64,000 bases of DNA, taken from CAYFZO01 sp965211995 (lineage in GTDB: Bacteria; Pseudomonadota; Gammaproteobacteria; Poriferisulfidales; Oxydemutatoraceae). Position numbers and translations under genes: made by a program. The DNA is taken from NCBI GenBank assembly GCA_965211995.1, contig OZ243040.1:1302001-1366000 (forward strand), given 5' to 3'. The notes beneath the pieces were generated by a model. The model was not told the DNA's origin. It saw only the letters and a program-made list of their open reading frames with translations, and did not search any database. Shown one piece after another: positions 27,441 to 36,420 of the stretch (positions are counted from its first letter, which is position 1; the number at the start of each line of letters is the position of its first letter).

Positions 27441-27935
27441 GCCGATTTCGTATTTTGCCGCGAGTTCACTGATCAGGTGCGCGGTGACGTCGCCCTCGAC
27501 CGTGGCGCCGGTCGCGAGTATCAACTCCCTGACTTCGCCGACGGCGAGCCTTTTCTCGAGCAGCCCCATGCCGATCTCCTCGGGGCCGATGCCGTCGAGC
27601 GGCGACAGTTTGCCATGCAGCACGAAGTAAAACCCCTTGAAGCCGGTGTTGGCTTCGAGCGCCATGAACCCGGCGGGGTTTTCGACTACGCACAGCAGGG
27701 ACGGGTCGCGGTTTTCGTTGCGGCAGATCCAGCACAACGGCTCTTCGCTGAACATCCGGCACTGCTCGCAATGCGCGATGCGTGCGAGCGACTCTTGCAG
27801 GGTTTCGCACAAAAAAGCCGCGCCCTCGCGGTCTCTTTCGAGCAGGTAGTAGGAGAAACGCTGCGCGGTTTTCCGGCCGACGCCCGGCAGACAGGTGAAC
27901 GCGGCGATCAGGCGTTGCAGCAGGGATTGTTCCAT
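27342..27935 (-). CDS. recR: Recombination mediator RecR
   Basis: 197 residues. HhH segment near the N-terminus (RLIAAFTCLPGVGRKTAQRF), a C4 zinc motif (CEQCRMFSEEPLCWIC), and a Toprim domain ending LAQGVPVGGELEFIDATTL. It loads RecA with RecF/RecO at gaps. It starts three bases after the dnaX stop; the ybaB gene that usually lies between them is missing. Its last codons are the seed of the downstream minisatellite. Confidence 0.94.
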   Translation of the reverse strand: MEQSLLQRLIAAFTCLPGVGRKTAQRFSYYLLERDREGAAFLCETLQESLARIAHCEQCRMFSEEPLCWICRNENRDPSLLCVVENPAGFMALEANTGFKGFYFVLHGKLSPLDGIGPEEIGMGLLEKRLAVGEVRELILATGATVEGDVTAHLISELAAKYEIGTTRLAQGVPVGGELEFIDATTLSQAFEARRRY

Positions 27936-27938
27936 GCG

Positions 27939-29777
27939 CTATTCACCGGCGTTATTCGCCGGGCCGGAGTCCGCGACCGGTTTGGTCGAGTCGGGCACGA
28001 TGCTCGCGTCGAAATCGTCTTTGAACGACTGCACCGTAGCGTCTTCGTCAACCGACCGCTCGGCGTCGCGCTGGCGCGCAAGCCGCTTCCTTTGCTTCGC
28101 TTGTTCCGGCGTCTCCTCGTCCGGCGACGCTAAATTGAAATTGACTTTGACCTTGCGGCCTGCGGCGCGCGACAGCGCGTCGCGGATCTTCGCTTCGAGT
28201 GCGGGGGTTTTGGCCGGGTGCATCTGCTCGTCGAGCGCGAGCGTCACCTCGCTTTCGGACTGCACGCTGAACACCGAGTTGAGGCAGATCTCGCGTTGCG
28301 CGCCCGCGAGATGCAAGCGGCCTATCAGTTCGAGCCAGCCTTCGGCAGCCGCGAAATCCGAAAACCTGAGCGCCTCGGTGGTTTTGCCGGCGGCGCGGCT
28401 GCCGCCGCCATCGCGATGGCCGCCACCGTCGCCTTGCATCGGCGATGCGGCACCCGCCGCGCCGCCGGGATTGCCATCGCGGAACGCCGCCGGGCGATTC
28501 GCGGGCGCGGGTCCGGGCGCTGCCGGAGAACGCACCGACTTCGGAGGAGTTGCCCGCGCACTTGCCGACGCCGCGGGGGCCAACGACGCACTCGCCGACG
28601 CCGGACGGTTCGTCGCCGCACTTGCCGCCGCCGGAGAACGCGCCGCCGCCGTTGTGCCTGTCGCGGCTGAGGCCTTGCCGGCGGGCGCCGCGTCGGCGAG
28701 CCTGAAACTCAACATGCGCAGCATCGTCATCTCGAACGCGTTCCTCGCGTCCGGCAGAAACGGCAGATCGCGCTTGCCGTTCAGCGCGATCTGATAGAAC
28801 AACTGCGTATCCTCGTGCGTCATCGCCCCGGCCAGCGCCGCGACTTCCGCGGCGTCGAACTGCGCGGGCGGCTCGGCATCGGGCACCGCCTGATGCACCG
28901 CAACCGCGTGCAGCAATTCGATCAAGTCGCCGAGCACGCCGGCGAAATCCACCGCTTTACGGTACATATTCTCAATGCGTTCAAGCAGCCCCGCCGCGTC
29001 GTTCGCGGTAACGCAGCGCAACAGACCCGACACCTCGTCGCGCGCCGCGAGACCGAGCATCGCCGCGACTTCCTGCGTCTTGAGACTGCCGTTGCCGTAG
29101 GCGATGGCCTGGTCGAGCAGGCTCAGGCCGTCGCGCACGCTGCCTTCGGCGGCGATCGCGATCTGCTTGAGCGCGGCGTCCTCGTACGCCACCGCTTCGG
29201 TCTTGAGCATTGCCGCGAGATATTCCTGCAACTCGCCCGGCAACAGCCGCGTCAGATTGAACTGCAAGCACCGCGACAGGATCGTCACCGGCAACTTCTG
29301 CGGATGGGTGGTCGCAAAAAAGAACTTGACGTGGTCGGGCGGCTCTTCGAGCGTCTTCAGCAGCGCGTTGAAACTGCTGAGCGAAAGCATGTGCACTTCG
29401 TCTATCAGATAGACCTTGAAACGCCCGGCGGCGGGCGCGTAGTGCACGTCTTCGAGCAATTCGCGCATATCATCCACGCCCGTGCGCGAGGCCGCGTCTA
29501 TCTCGATGAGATCAACGAAACGCCCCTCGTCTATCTGCGTGCACGCCGAACATTCACCGCAGGGCTTGGTGACGACGCCGCTGTCGCAGTTCAGGCACTT
29601 GGCGAGGATACGCGCGAGGGTGGTTTTGCCGACACCGCGGGTGCCGGCGAACAGATATGCATGATGGAGGCGGCCGAGTTCGAGCGCGTTGCACAGCGCG
29701 CGCACCACGTGCGCCTGCCCCAGCACTGCGTCAAAACCGCGCGGGCGCCATTTGCGCGCCAGCACCTGATAACTCAT
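27939..29777 (-). CDS. dnaX: DNA polymerase III subunits gamma/tau
   Basis: 612-residue clamp-loader ATPase. Start MSYQVLARKWRPRGFD, Walker A GTRGVGKTTLARIL, zinc Cys cluster CLNCDSG with CGECSAC, DEVH-type box LIDEVHMLS, then an Ala/Pro-rich linker (about 355-480) and a C-terminal tau-like domain. The ATG at 29777 is preceded by CAGGAGGGACC. No clear slippage heptamer for making gamma was seen. Confidence 0.95.
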   Translation of the reverse strand: MSYQVLARKWRPRGFDAVLGQAHVVRALCNALELGRLHHAYLFAGTRGVGKTTLARILAKCLNCDSGVVTKPCGECSACTQIDEGRFVDLIEIDAASRTGVDDMRELLEDVHYAPAAGRFKVYLIDEVHMLSLSSFNALLKTLEEPPDHVKFFFATTHPQKLPVTILSRCLQFNLTRLLPGELQEYLAAMLKTEAVAYEDAALKQIAIAAEGSVRDGLSLLDQAIAYGNGSLKTQEVAAMLGLAARDEVSGLLRCVTANDAAGLLERIENMYRKAVDFAGVLGDLIELLHAVAVHQAVPDAEPPAQFDAAEVAALAGAMTHEDTQLFYQIALNGKRDLPFLPDARNAFEMTMLRMLSFRLADAAPAGKASAATGTTAAARSPAAASAATNRPASASASLAPAASASARATPPKSVRSPAAPGPAPANRPAAFRDGNPGGAAGAASPMQGDGGGHRDGGGSRAAGKTTEALRFSDFAAAEGWLELIGRLHLAGAQREICLNSVFSVQSESEVTLALDEQMHPAKTPALEAKIRDALSRAAGRKVKVNFNLASPDEETPEQAKQRKRLARQRDAERSVDEDATVQSFKDDFDASIVPDSTKPVADSGPANNAGE

Positions 29778-30095
29778 GGTCCCTCCTGAACGACCGCTTG
29801 GCGGTGTTTTCACTGCAACTGCACGAAAAGGGAATTATATATTTAATCCCCCCGCTCAATCCGCACGCCGCCGATTTCCGGTGCAAAGAGGGTTTGAAAG
29901 CCGCCCCGCCCCCGTCATTGACGGCGTGCCGAACGCGCCCACTTGCCCGCGCTCAGCGAGGTGCCGGCCGGGCGGCGGCGCCAACGGTCACCGCAAATTG
30001 TTCGTGCCGCCGTCCGCCGCGGCACCGCGCTCGTTTCAGACACGGCGACGACCGGGGATCGATTCCTGCCTTAGGAAATCAGGTCGGCCTGGCCG
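29778..30095. other. Gap upstream of dnaX
   Basis: 318 bases holding the dnaX leader and GC-rich sequence. No reading frame with family similarity and no repeat was recognised. Confidence 0.4.
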
Positions 30096-30639
30096 TTATC
30101 CGCTTCCTGCAAATCCCCCGGTCTCCGTGTTTCTTGCGGATCGATAAGAATCGAACAGCCCGGTCTCTTCCCGCGGACGCTGTTTCGACTTCTCGATATA
30201 GCCGGGGTTGACATCCATTCCTCCCCGTTGTCTTTTGAGCACATTCGCGACTACGCAAGTGGTTACGCTCCCGACAAACGGGTCGAGGACAAAACCCCCT
30301 CGTTGCTGCTTGCCGGAATCATTCTTTTCATCAGTGCCTCGGGCTTTTGTGCCGGGGGCCTCAAGCGTTCAGGGGTTGAATAATGGACGTGAGAGAACCG
30401 CCATTTGTTTCCTCCGGCCAATGTTATTCCCATAGTCCTTCCCCGAATTATAGGGCGGATCGGTGCAAACCCAATCCACGCTTTCATCGGAGAAGGTCTT
30501 GAGTATCTCGACGGCGTCTCCCGTCAAAAAACATTTGTTTTCACGGGATTCAGGGGGTCCGGATAAAAACCTTGTTGCCTCCGCTTGCTATCGCGTCTTG
30601 CATAATCTTGCGGATGGCACCGCAGACTTCGTCCGACAT
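30096..30639 (-). pseudogene. Decayed DNA methyltransferase (DPPY type)
   Basis: Pieces in order: MSDEVCGAIRKIMQDAIASG, then KCFLTGDAVEILKTFSDE and VDWVCTDPPYNSGKDYGNN (catalytic motif IV), then HYSTPERLRPPAQKPEALMK, then FVLDPFVGSVTTCVVANVLK (SAM motif I with its second Gly replaced by Val) and DVNPGYIEKSKQR. The order fits a beta-class N4-C/N6-A methyltransferase. It is broken by a +1 change at the five-base run 30553-30557, by loss of the middle of the gene near 30430, and by a -1 change at 30295-30299. No restriction partner is adjacent. Confidence 0.75.
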
Positions 30640-30711
30640 TTTGGGATGGAGCGGTGACTCCCCGGGAATTTTTCTATTTTGTAACTGTTTTTTTATTATG
30701 CGGCGTCCGGG

Positions 30712-31485
30712 TTAAAGCCCGAGCACGTTATCCATGCCGTACATTCCGGGTGCGCGCCCGGCGACCCATACGGCGGCGCTCACCGCGCCGCGCGCAAACG
30801 CGAGACGGCTCGACGCCTTGTGCCTGATCTCGATCTCCTCGCCCGCGAACGAAAGCGACGCGGTATGCTCGCCGAAGACGTCGCCGCCGCGGATCGAATG
30901 AAACCCGATTGCCTGGTCCGAGCGCACGCCGGTCTTGCCCTGGCGTCCGTACACCGCGCAGCGCGCGAGATCGAGGCCGAGCGCGTCGGCGACGATCTCT
31001 CCCATGCGCAAAGCGGTGCCCGAAGGCGCGTCCACCTTGTAGCGATGGTGTGCCTCAATGATCTCGACGTCGGCCTCGTCCCCGAGGGTTTCGACCGCGC
31101 GCCGGAGCAACTGAAAGCACAGGTTCATACCGAGGCTCATGTTCGGCGCGATCACCAGCGGCACCGAGTCGGCCAGCGCCTTGATCCGTGCACCCTGCGC
31201 GCCGTCGAAGCCCGTGGTGCCGACCACCACGGCCTTGCCCGCACCGGCGCAACGCTCAAGCGCGGCCACGGCACCGTCGGGCGTCGAAAAATCAACCAGC
31301 ACGTCAAACGCGGCGGTATCCATCGCGCCCGCGTCCCGTATCGGCAAAATCGTCGCGCCGCTTTCGGACGGCACTTCGCGGTCGTACGCGCCGGCGAGCA
31401 CGGCGGCGTCGGACAAGGCCACCGCTTCCATCACCGCCCGACCCATGCGCCCGGCGGCGCCGTTGACCGCGACTTTGATCGTCAT
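30712..31485 (-). CDS. dapB: 4-hydroxy-tetrahydrodipicolinate reductase
   Basis: 257-residue NAD(P)H reductase of the lysine/diaminopimelate pathway. N-terminal nucleotide motif VAVNGAAGRMGRAVMEA; VVVGTTGF; the catalytic segment EAHHRYKVDAPSGTALRMGE with His and Lys. Start at 31485 has GGAGAAAG upstream; the longer open frame (about 59 codons more) shows no homology. It closes the grpE-dnaK-dnaJ-dapB block, as in other gammaproteobacteria. Confidence 0.94.
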   Translation of the reverse strand: MTIKVAVNGAAGRMGRAVMEAVALSDAAVLAGAYDREVPSESGATILPIRDAGAMDTAAFDVLVDFSTPDGAVAALERCAGAGKAVVVGTTGFDGAQGARIKALADSVPLVIAPNMSLGMNLCFQLLRRAVETLGDEADVEIIEAHHRYKVDAPSGTALRMGEIVADALGLDLARCAVYGRQGKTGVRSDQAIGFHSIRGGDVFGEHTASLSFAGEEIEIRHKASSRLAFARGAVSAAVWVAGRAPGMYGMDNVLGL

Positions 31486-31535
31486 CAACTTTCTCCGGTT
31501 GCTTACATTGGGCTGACACTTTACCACTAGCCCGC

Positions 31536-31620
31536 GTTTTTCACCGCGCGGCGCGGAGGATCGCGCCGGATTTTTAAAGACCGGTGAAAACGTGTTGAGC
31601 GCACTTTGCAACACTAGTAA
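31536..31620. repeat. Dispersed intergenic repeat, copy 1
   Basis: This stretch upstream of dapB (TTCACCGCGCGGCG core, then CGCGCC, TTTAA, CCGG-GAA and a CTTTGCA end) aligns over its length with 55590-55672 between folC and accD, with point changes and small gaps. Two copies in unrelated spacers suggest a small mobile or REP-like element. Confidence 0.5.
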
Positions 31621-31868
31621 AGCCGGCCTCTTCCCGACGCCGGCACGACCGCGTAGCGGCACCGCGGGCGGCTTTGCAACGACGATGAAGTCGGCCTCCG
31701 CTCAACTTTGCAACACCAGTAAAGACGGCCTCCGCCCGACGCCGGCACGACCGCGTAGCGGCACCGCGGGCGGCTTTGCAACGACGATGAAGTCGGCCTC
31801 CGCTCAACTTTGCAACACCAGTAAAGCCGGCCTCTTCCCGACGCCGGCACGGCCGCGTAGCGGATCTT
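31604..31868. repeat. 102-bp tandem repeats upstream of dapB
   Basis: Units begin at 31604 and 31706, with a third partial one at 31808; the period is exactly 102 bases (34 codons), so both strands stay open and give spurious reading frames. Each unit has two related halves, CTTTGCAACACCAGTAAAG and CTTTGCAACGACGATGAAG. I see no gene in 31486-32070; 31870-32070 is unique and more AT-rich. Confidence 0.85.
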
Positions 31869-32070
31869 TGTCCGGCTTCGTATAGGCAATAAAGTGAACT
31901 ATTCCTGGACAACTCATTAATAAAGCCGACATTTTATAGACAAATCATTGACAGCAGAGAGTCTCCCGGTTGTCAGATGCGTAGCCTGGCGGGAAATGCG
32001 AGCCGAATACGGTTCATTAAATGCCACAGCCGCGTCGGCTTAGGCGGTGACAACCAAGCAACCCCGGGGG

Positions 32071-33204
32071 CTATAAACCGAAAAAATCCTTGACACCCTT
32101 AAGCCAGGTGTCGGTCTTCGGCGTATGCCGGTTGCGGCTGCCGGCAAGCAACGCGTCGAACTTGCGCAACAACTCTTTTTGCTCATCGGTCAGGTTCACC
32201 GGCACCTCGACCTGCACGCGGCAAACGAGATCGCCGGCGACGCCCCCGCGCACCGGCTTGATGCCCTTGCCGCGGATGCGCAGTTGCCGTCCGTTCTGAG
32301 TGCCCGCGGCCACTTTCAATTTAAAGCGCCCCTTGAGTCCCGGCACTTCGACTTCGCCGCCGAGCCCCGCGGTCGCCATCGGCACCGGCACTTCAAGCAG
32401 CAGGTTCGCGCCGTCGCGCTTGAACAATTTATGCGGCTTGACCCTGACCCTGACGTAAAGGTCGCCGGGCGGGCCGCCGCGGCCGCCGCCCTCGCCTTCG
32501 CCTGCGAGCCGGATGCTGTCGTCGTCGTCAACCCCCGCCGGGATCTTCACCGACAACTCCCGCGTCTTACGCACGCGCCCTTCGCCGCCGCAGTCGGCGC
32601 ACACCTCGGCGATGACGCGTCCCTGCCCCCGGCATTGCGGACAAGTCTGGCGCACCGAGAAGAAACCCTGCTGCATCCGCATCTCGCCGGTGCCATGACA
32701 CGCCGCACATTCCTTGACGCCCGTGCCGGGTTTCGCGCCCGAGCCGTCGCAAGTTTCACACGCGCGCGGCACGGTAACGCGAACGCGCCTTTCAACCCCG
32801 AACGCCGCTTCCTCAAGCGTCAGTTCAAGCGCGTATTCGAAGTCCCTGCCGGCGTAGGCGCTCGCCGACGCGCGACGCCCGCCCTGGCCGAACACGTCGC
32901 CGAAAATATCACCGAAAACGTCACCGAAGTCGCCGAACCCGCCGGCCCCCGGACCTGCGCCGCCGCCGAATCCGGCGCCCGAGTTGACGCCGGCGTGGCC
33001 GAAGCGGTCATACGCGGCGCGCTTTTGGTCGTCCGACAATACTTCGTAGGCTTCCTGCGCTTCCTTGAAACGACGCTCGGATTCTTTGTCGCCGGGATTG
33101 CGATCGGGGTGGTATTTCATCGCCAGGCGGCGATAAGATTTTTTAATCTTGTCGGCATCGGCGTCGCGGGAAACGTTCAGCGCTTTGTAATAGTCTTTGG
33201 CCAT
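32071..33204 (-). CDS. dnaJ: Chaperone DnaJ
   Basis: 377-residue Hsp40. J domain at 1-70 with KYHPDRNPGD, Gly-rich linker at about 75-105, four CxxCxGxG-type zinc units (CETCDGSG, CAACHGTG, CPQCRGQG, CADCGGEG at about 140-210), then the substrate-binding C-terminal domains. It stimulates DnaK ATPase. Full family length. Confidence 0.96.
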   Translation of the reverse strand: MAKDYYKALNVSRDADADKIKKSYRRLAMKYHPDRNPGDKESERRFKEAQEAYEVLSDDQKRAAYDRFGHAGVNSGAGFGGGAGPGAGGFGDFGDVFGDIFGDVFGQGGRRASASAYAGRDFEYALELTLEEAAFGVERRVRVTVPRACETCDGSGAKPGTGVKECAACHGTGEMRMQQGFFSVRQTCPQCRGQGRVIAEVCADCGGEGRVRKTRELSVKIPAGVDDDDSIRLAGEGEGGGRGGPPGDLYVRVRVKPHKLFKRDGANLLLEVPVPMATAGLGGEVEVPGLKGRFKLKVAAGTQNGRQLRIRGKGIKPVRGGVAGDLVCRVQVEVPVNLTDEQKELLRKFDALLAGSRNRHTPKTDTWLKGVKDFFGL

Positions 33205-33659
33205 TCACTTCTCCGCCGCCCGGCCCTCAATGCGCCTCAATGCACCCCGGCGCACAGCCCCGCTCATGCGCCGCAACCGGCCCGACCACGCCGCCGACGG
33301 CGGGCAAGACCGCCGCGCTCCGTGCATGCGCTACGGCCGACCCGGCCATACTTCGCTCACGCAACGCAGGCGACACCATCGCGCCGCCGACGGGCGAAAC
33401 CACCGCACTTCGTTCATGTACCGCAATCAAACCGACCACGCTTTGCTCGTGCGCCGTAACTGAGCCGGCCACGCCACCGCCAGGCAACGCTTCCACACCC
33501 CATTGATATGCCGCGGCCGACCCGGCCATACTTCGCTCACGCACCGCAGGCGACGCCATCGCGCCCCGCTCATGCACCGCGGACGCCCCCCTGCCTGTAG
33601 TCAACGACATCTCAGCGACGCACATAAACCGATCCAAGAGCCACGCCGCTTCCCGGGGG
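33205..33659. repeat. Repeat-filled dnaK-dnaJ spacer
   Basis: 455 bases. A direct repeat of about 53 bases lies at 33334-33386 and 33514-33566 (starts 180 bases apart), with shorter echoes of TCATGCACCGC and CGACCACGCC between them. It is open in several frames but gives only low-complexity Ala/Val/Arg peptides. No gene is seen. dnaK and dnaJ are usually close together, so the spacer is probably secondary. Confidence 0.6.
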
Positions 33660-35639
33660 CTACTTCTTGGTGTCGTCCACTTCCTCAAACTCCGCATCTA
33701 CCACGTCGTCCTTGCCGGCCCCCGCATCGCCGCCGCCGGAGCCGCCTGCGCCATCCGCGCCGCCCGCACCGTTCCCCGCGTCAGCCGACTTGGCCGACTC
33801 GGCGGCCTGGGAAGCCTCGGCGGCTTCCCGGTACGCGCGTTCGGCGAGTTTGGCCGAGGCTTGGGCGAGCGCCTCGGTCTTGCTCTCGATCTGCGTCTTG
33901 TCGCCGCCCTTGAGCGCCTCCTTCAACTCCGAGATCGCGGTTTCTATGCGCTCTTTCTCGCCGGCCTCGGCCTTGTCGCCCATCTCTTTCAGGGACTTCT
34001 CCGCCGCGTGCACCAACTGGTCGGCCTGATTGCGCGCGGTCACCATCTCCTGGAACTTGCGATCTTCCTCGGCGTGCTTTTCGGCGTCGTCCACCATGTT
34101 TTTGATCTCGTCCTCGGACAGGCCACTCGACGCCTTGATCTCTATGGACTGCTCCTTGCCGGTCGCCTTGTCCTTGGCCGACACGTTGAGAATGCCGTTC
34201 GCGTCTAGGTCGAACGCCACCTCGATCTGCGGCATGCCGCGCGGCGACGGCGGAATATCGGAGAGATCAAACCGGCCGAGCGACTTGTTGGCCGACGCCA
34301 TCTCGCGCTCGCCCTGCAGCACGTGCACCGTCACCGCCGGCTGGTTGTCCTCGGCGGTCGAAAACACCTGCTCCTTGTGCGTCGGGATCGTCGTGTTCTT
34401 GTCTATCAACTTCGTCATCACGCCGCCGAGCGTCTCGATGCCGAGCGACAGCGGCGTCACGTCGAGCAGCAGCACGTCCTTGATGCCGCCGCCGAGCACG
34501 CCGGCCTGCACCGCGGCGCCGACCGCGACGGCCTCGTCGGGATTGACGTCCTTGCGCGGCTCCTTGCCGAAGAAGCCGCCGACCCTCTCCTGCACCTTGG
34601 GCATCCGCGTCTGCCCGCCGACGAGGATTACGTCGCTGATGTCGGAGGCGGCGAGACCCGCGTCGGACAGCGCCTGCTTGCAGGGCCCGATTGTCTGCTC
34701 GATCAATTCCTCGACCAGCGCCTCGAGTTTGGCGCGGGTCAACTTCATGTTCAGGTGCTTCGGCCCCGACTGATCGGCCGTGATGTACGGCAAATTGACC
34801 TCGGTCTGCTGGCTCGAAGACAACTCGATCTTGGCTTTTTCGGCGCCCTCCTTGAGCCTTTGCAGCGCGAGCGGGTCATCGTGCAGGTCCACGCCCTGGT
34901 CGCGCTTGAATTCGTCCGCGAGGTAATTGATGACCCGCGTGTCGAAATCCTCGCCGCCGAGAAACGTGTCGCCGTTGGTTGCGAGCACTTCAAACTGGTG
35001 CTCGCCATCTACTTCGGCGATCTCGATGATCGAGATGTCGAAAGTGCCGCCGCCGAGGTCATAGACCGCGATCTTCTGGTCGCCTTTCTTCTTGTCGAGA
35101 CCGTAGGCGAGCGCCGCCGCGGTCGGCTCGTTGATGATGCGCTTGACCTCAAGCCCCGCGATGCGCCCCGCGTCCTTGGTCGCCTGGCGCTGGGAGTCGT
35201 TGAAATACGCGGGCACGGTGATCACCGCGCTGTTGATCTCCTCGCCGAGATACTCCTCGGCGGTCTTCCTCATCTTCATCAGCACGCGCGCCGACACTTC
35301 CGGCGGCGCCATCTTCTTGCCCTTCGCCTCGACCCACGCGTCGCCGTTGTCGGCCTTGACGATCTTGTAGGGCACCAACTTCATGTCCTTGGCGACGACT
35401 TCCTCGTCAAAACTGCGCCCGATCAGCCGCTTCACGGCGAACAAAGTGTCGGTGGGATTGGTCACCGCCTGGCGTCTCGCGGCCTGGCCGACGAGCACTT
35501 CCTCGTCGTCGGTGAACGCGACCACCGAAGGCGTCGTGCGGTTGCCTTCGCTGTTTTCGATCACGCGCGGGCTGTCTCCGTCCATGACGGCGACGCACGA
35601 GTTAGTCGTGCCCAGATCGATGCCGATGATCTTTTCCAT
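33660..35639 (-). CDS. dnaK: Chaperone DnaK (Hsp70)
   Basis: 659 residues. IGIDLGTTNSCVAVMDG phosphate loop, VPAYFNDSQRQATKDAG, YDLGGGTFDISI, then the substrate-binding domain (from about 390) and a Gly/Ala-rich tail ending DVVDAEFEEVDD, the usual co-chaperone motif. The ATG at 35639 gives the standard start. A TTG three codons upstream has a better-placed AGGAG, so initiation there is possible. Confidence 0.96.
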   Translation of the reverse strand: MEKIIGIDLGTTNSCVAVMDGDSPRVIENSEGNRTTPSVVAFTDDEEVLVGQAARRQAVTNPTDTLFAVKRLIGRSFDEEVVAKDMKLVPYKIVKADNGDAWVEAKGKKMAPPEVSARVLMKMRKTAEEYLGEEINSAVITVPAYFNDSQRQATKDAGRIAGLEVKRIINEPTAAALAYGLDKKKGDQKIAVYDLGGGTFDISIIEIAEVDGEHQFEVLATNGDTFLGGEDFDTRVINYLADEFKRDQGVDLHDDPLALQRLKEGAEKAKIELSSSQQTEVNLPYITADQSGPKHLNMKLTRAKLEALVEELIEQTIGPCKQALSDAGLAASDISDVILVGGQTRMPKVQERVGGFFGKEPRKDVNPDEAVAVGAAVQAGVLGGGIKDVLLLDVTPLSLGIETLGGVMTKLIDKNTTIPTHKEQVFSTAEDNQPAVTVHVLQGEREMASANKSLGRFDLSDIPPSPRGMPQIEVAFDLDANGILNVSAKDKATGKEQSIEIKASSGLSEDEIKNMVDDAEKHAEEDRKFQEMVTARNQADQLVHAAEKSLKEMGDKAEAGEKERIETAISELKEALKGGDKTQIESKTEALAQASAKLAERAYREAAEASQAAESAKSADAGNGAGGADGAGGSGGGDAGAGKDDVVDAEFEEVDDTKK

Positions 35640-35740
35640 ATCCTGCAATGCTCCTGTTGATGATTACTTGCCGCGCCGCCGACCGGAGCCGGCGAAAACG
35701 CGTTGTTCCGTCCTCTCAGATAGGGCCGAAAAGCCCTTTT

Positions 35741-36355
35741 TCAAGGCGTTTCGCCGTCCCGCCCGGTCTCCTCGGACCCGGCGGCGGCGGCCGGCCCGTC
35801 CCCGGCCGGCTTCGCCGCGACTACGACCATCGCCGGACGCAGCAGGCGGTCGTGCAGCAGGTAGCCCTTCTGTGCGACCTCAATCACGGTCTTCGGCGCG
35901 TGTTCTTCGGTTGCGAGCACGGACATCGCCTGATGCAGTGCCGGGTCAAACGCCTGTCCCGCCGGCGACACTTCCTTGATGCCGAACCTGCCGAACACCC
36001 GCTCGAGCGATTTCAGCGTCAGACGAATGCCTTCGCGCACGCTCTCGGCCGTGCCCGCGCTCACGTCGCCGCTCAGGCTGCGTTCAAGGTTGTCCTTGAT
36101 GTCGAGCAACTCCAGCGCGAACGACTCCAGCGCGTATTTATGGACGCGCTGAATCTCCTTTTCGGTGCGTTTGCGCGTGTTTTCGAGTTCGGCGTGTGCG
36201 CGCAGCGCCTGGTCGCGGAACTCTTCGGCTCTGCGCTCAGCCTCGGCGAGTTGCTCCTCGGGCGTGAGCCCGCCCGCGGCCCCGCCGTCGGCGGCGTCCC
36301 CGGCTGCGGTCTCCAAAGCGGCGTCGGCGGACGGTTGTGGGTCTTCTTCGTTCAT
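35741..36355 (-). CDS. grpE: Nucleotide exchange factor GrpE
   Basis: 204 residues: an acidic disordered start, a long coiled coil (ELENTRKRTEKEIQRVHKYAL) and the beta domain with FDPALHQAMSVL and QKGYLLHDRLLRPAMVVVA. It releases ADP from DnaK. It lies between hrcA and dnaK on the same strand. Start at 36355; upstream in-frame codons lack homology. Confidence 0.94.
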   Translation of the reverse strand: MNEEDPQPSADAALETAAGDAADGGAAGGLTPEEQLAEAERRAEEFRDQALRAHAELENTRKRTEKEIQRVHKYALESFALELLDIKDNLERSLSGDVSAGTAESVREGIRLTLKSLERVFGRFGIKEVSPAGQAFDPALHQAMSVLATEEHAPKTVIEVAQKGYLLHDRLLRPAMVVVAAKPAGDGPAAAAGSEETGRDGETP

Positions 36356-36420
36356 CTGTGGAGCATCGCGCACACGCCCGCCGGCGCGCACGGCGGGCTA
36401 CTTGGCCTGACCTAAGTGCG

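Noticed and set aside
26947..27630. Series of 69-residue open frames in the recR array
   Set aside because: They are frame artefacts of the 119-base repeat, whose period is not a multiple of three, so each frame ends one unit later.
31574..31912. About 100-codon open frames on both strands over the 102-bp repeats
   Set aside because: The period is a multiple of three, which keeps frames open. No start signal or family similarity.
32125..33459. 444-codon frame opposite dnaJ and its spacer
   Set aside because: Antisense shadow of dnaJ extended through the repeat-filled spacer; no family pattern.
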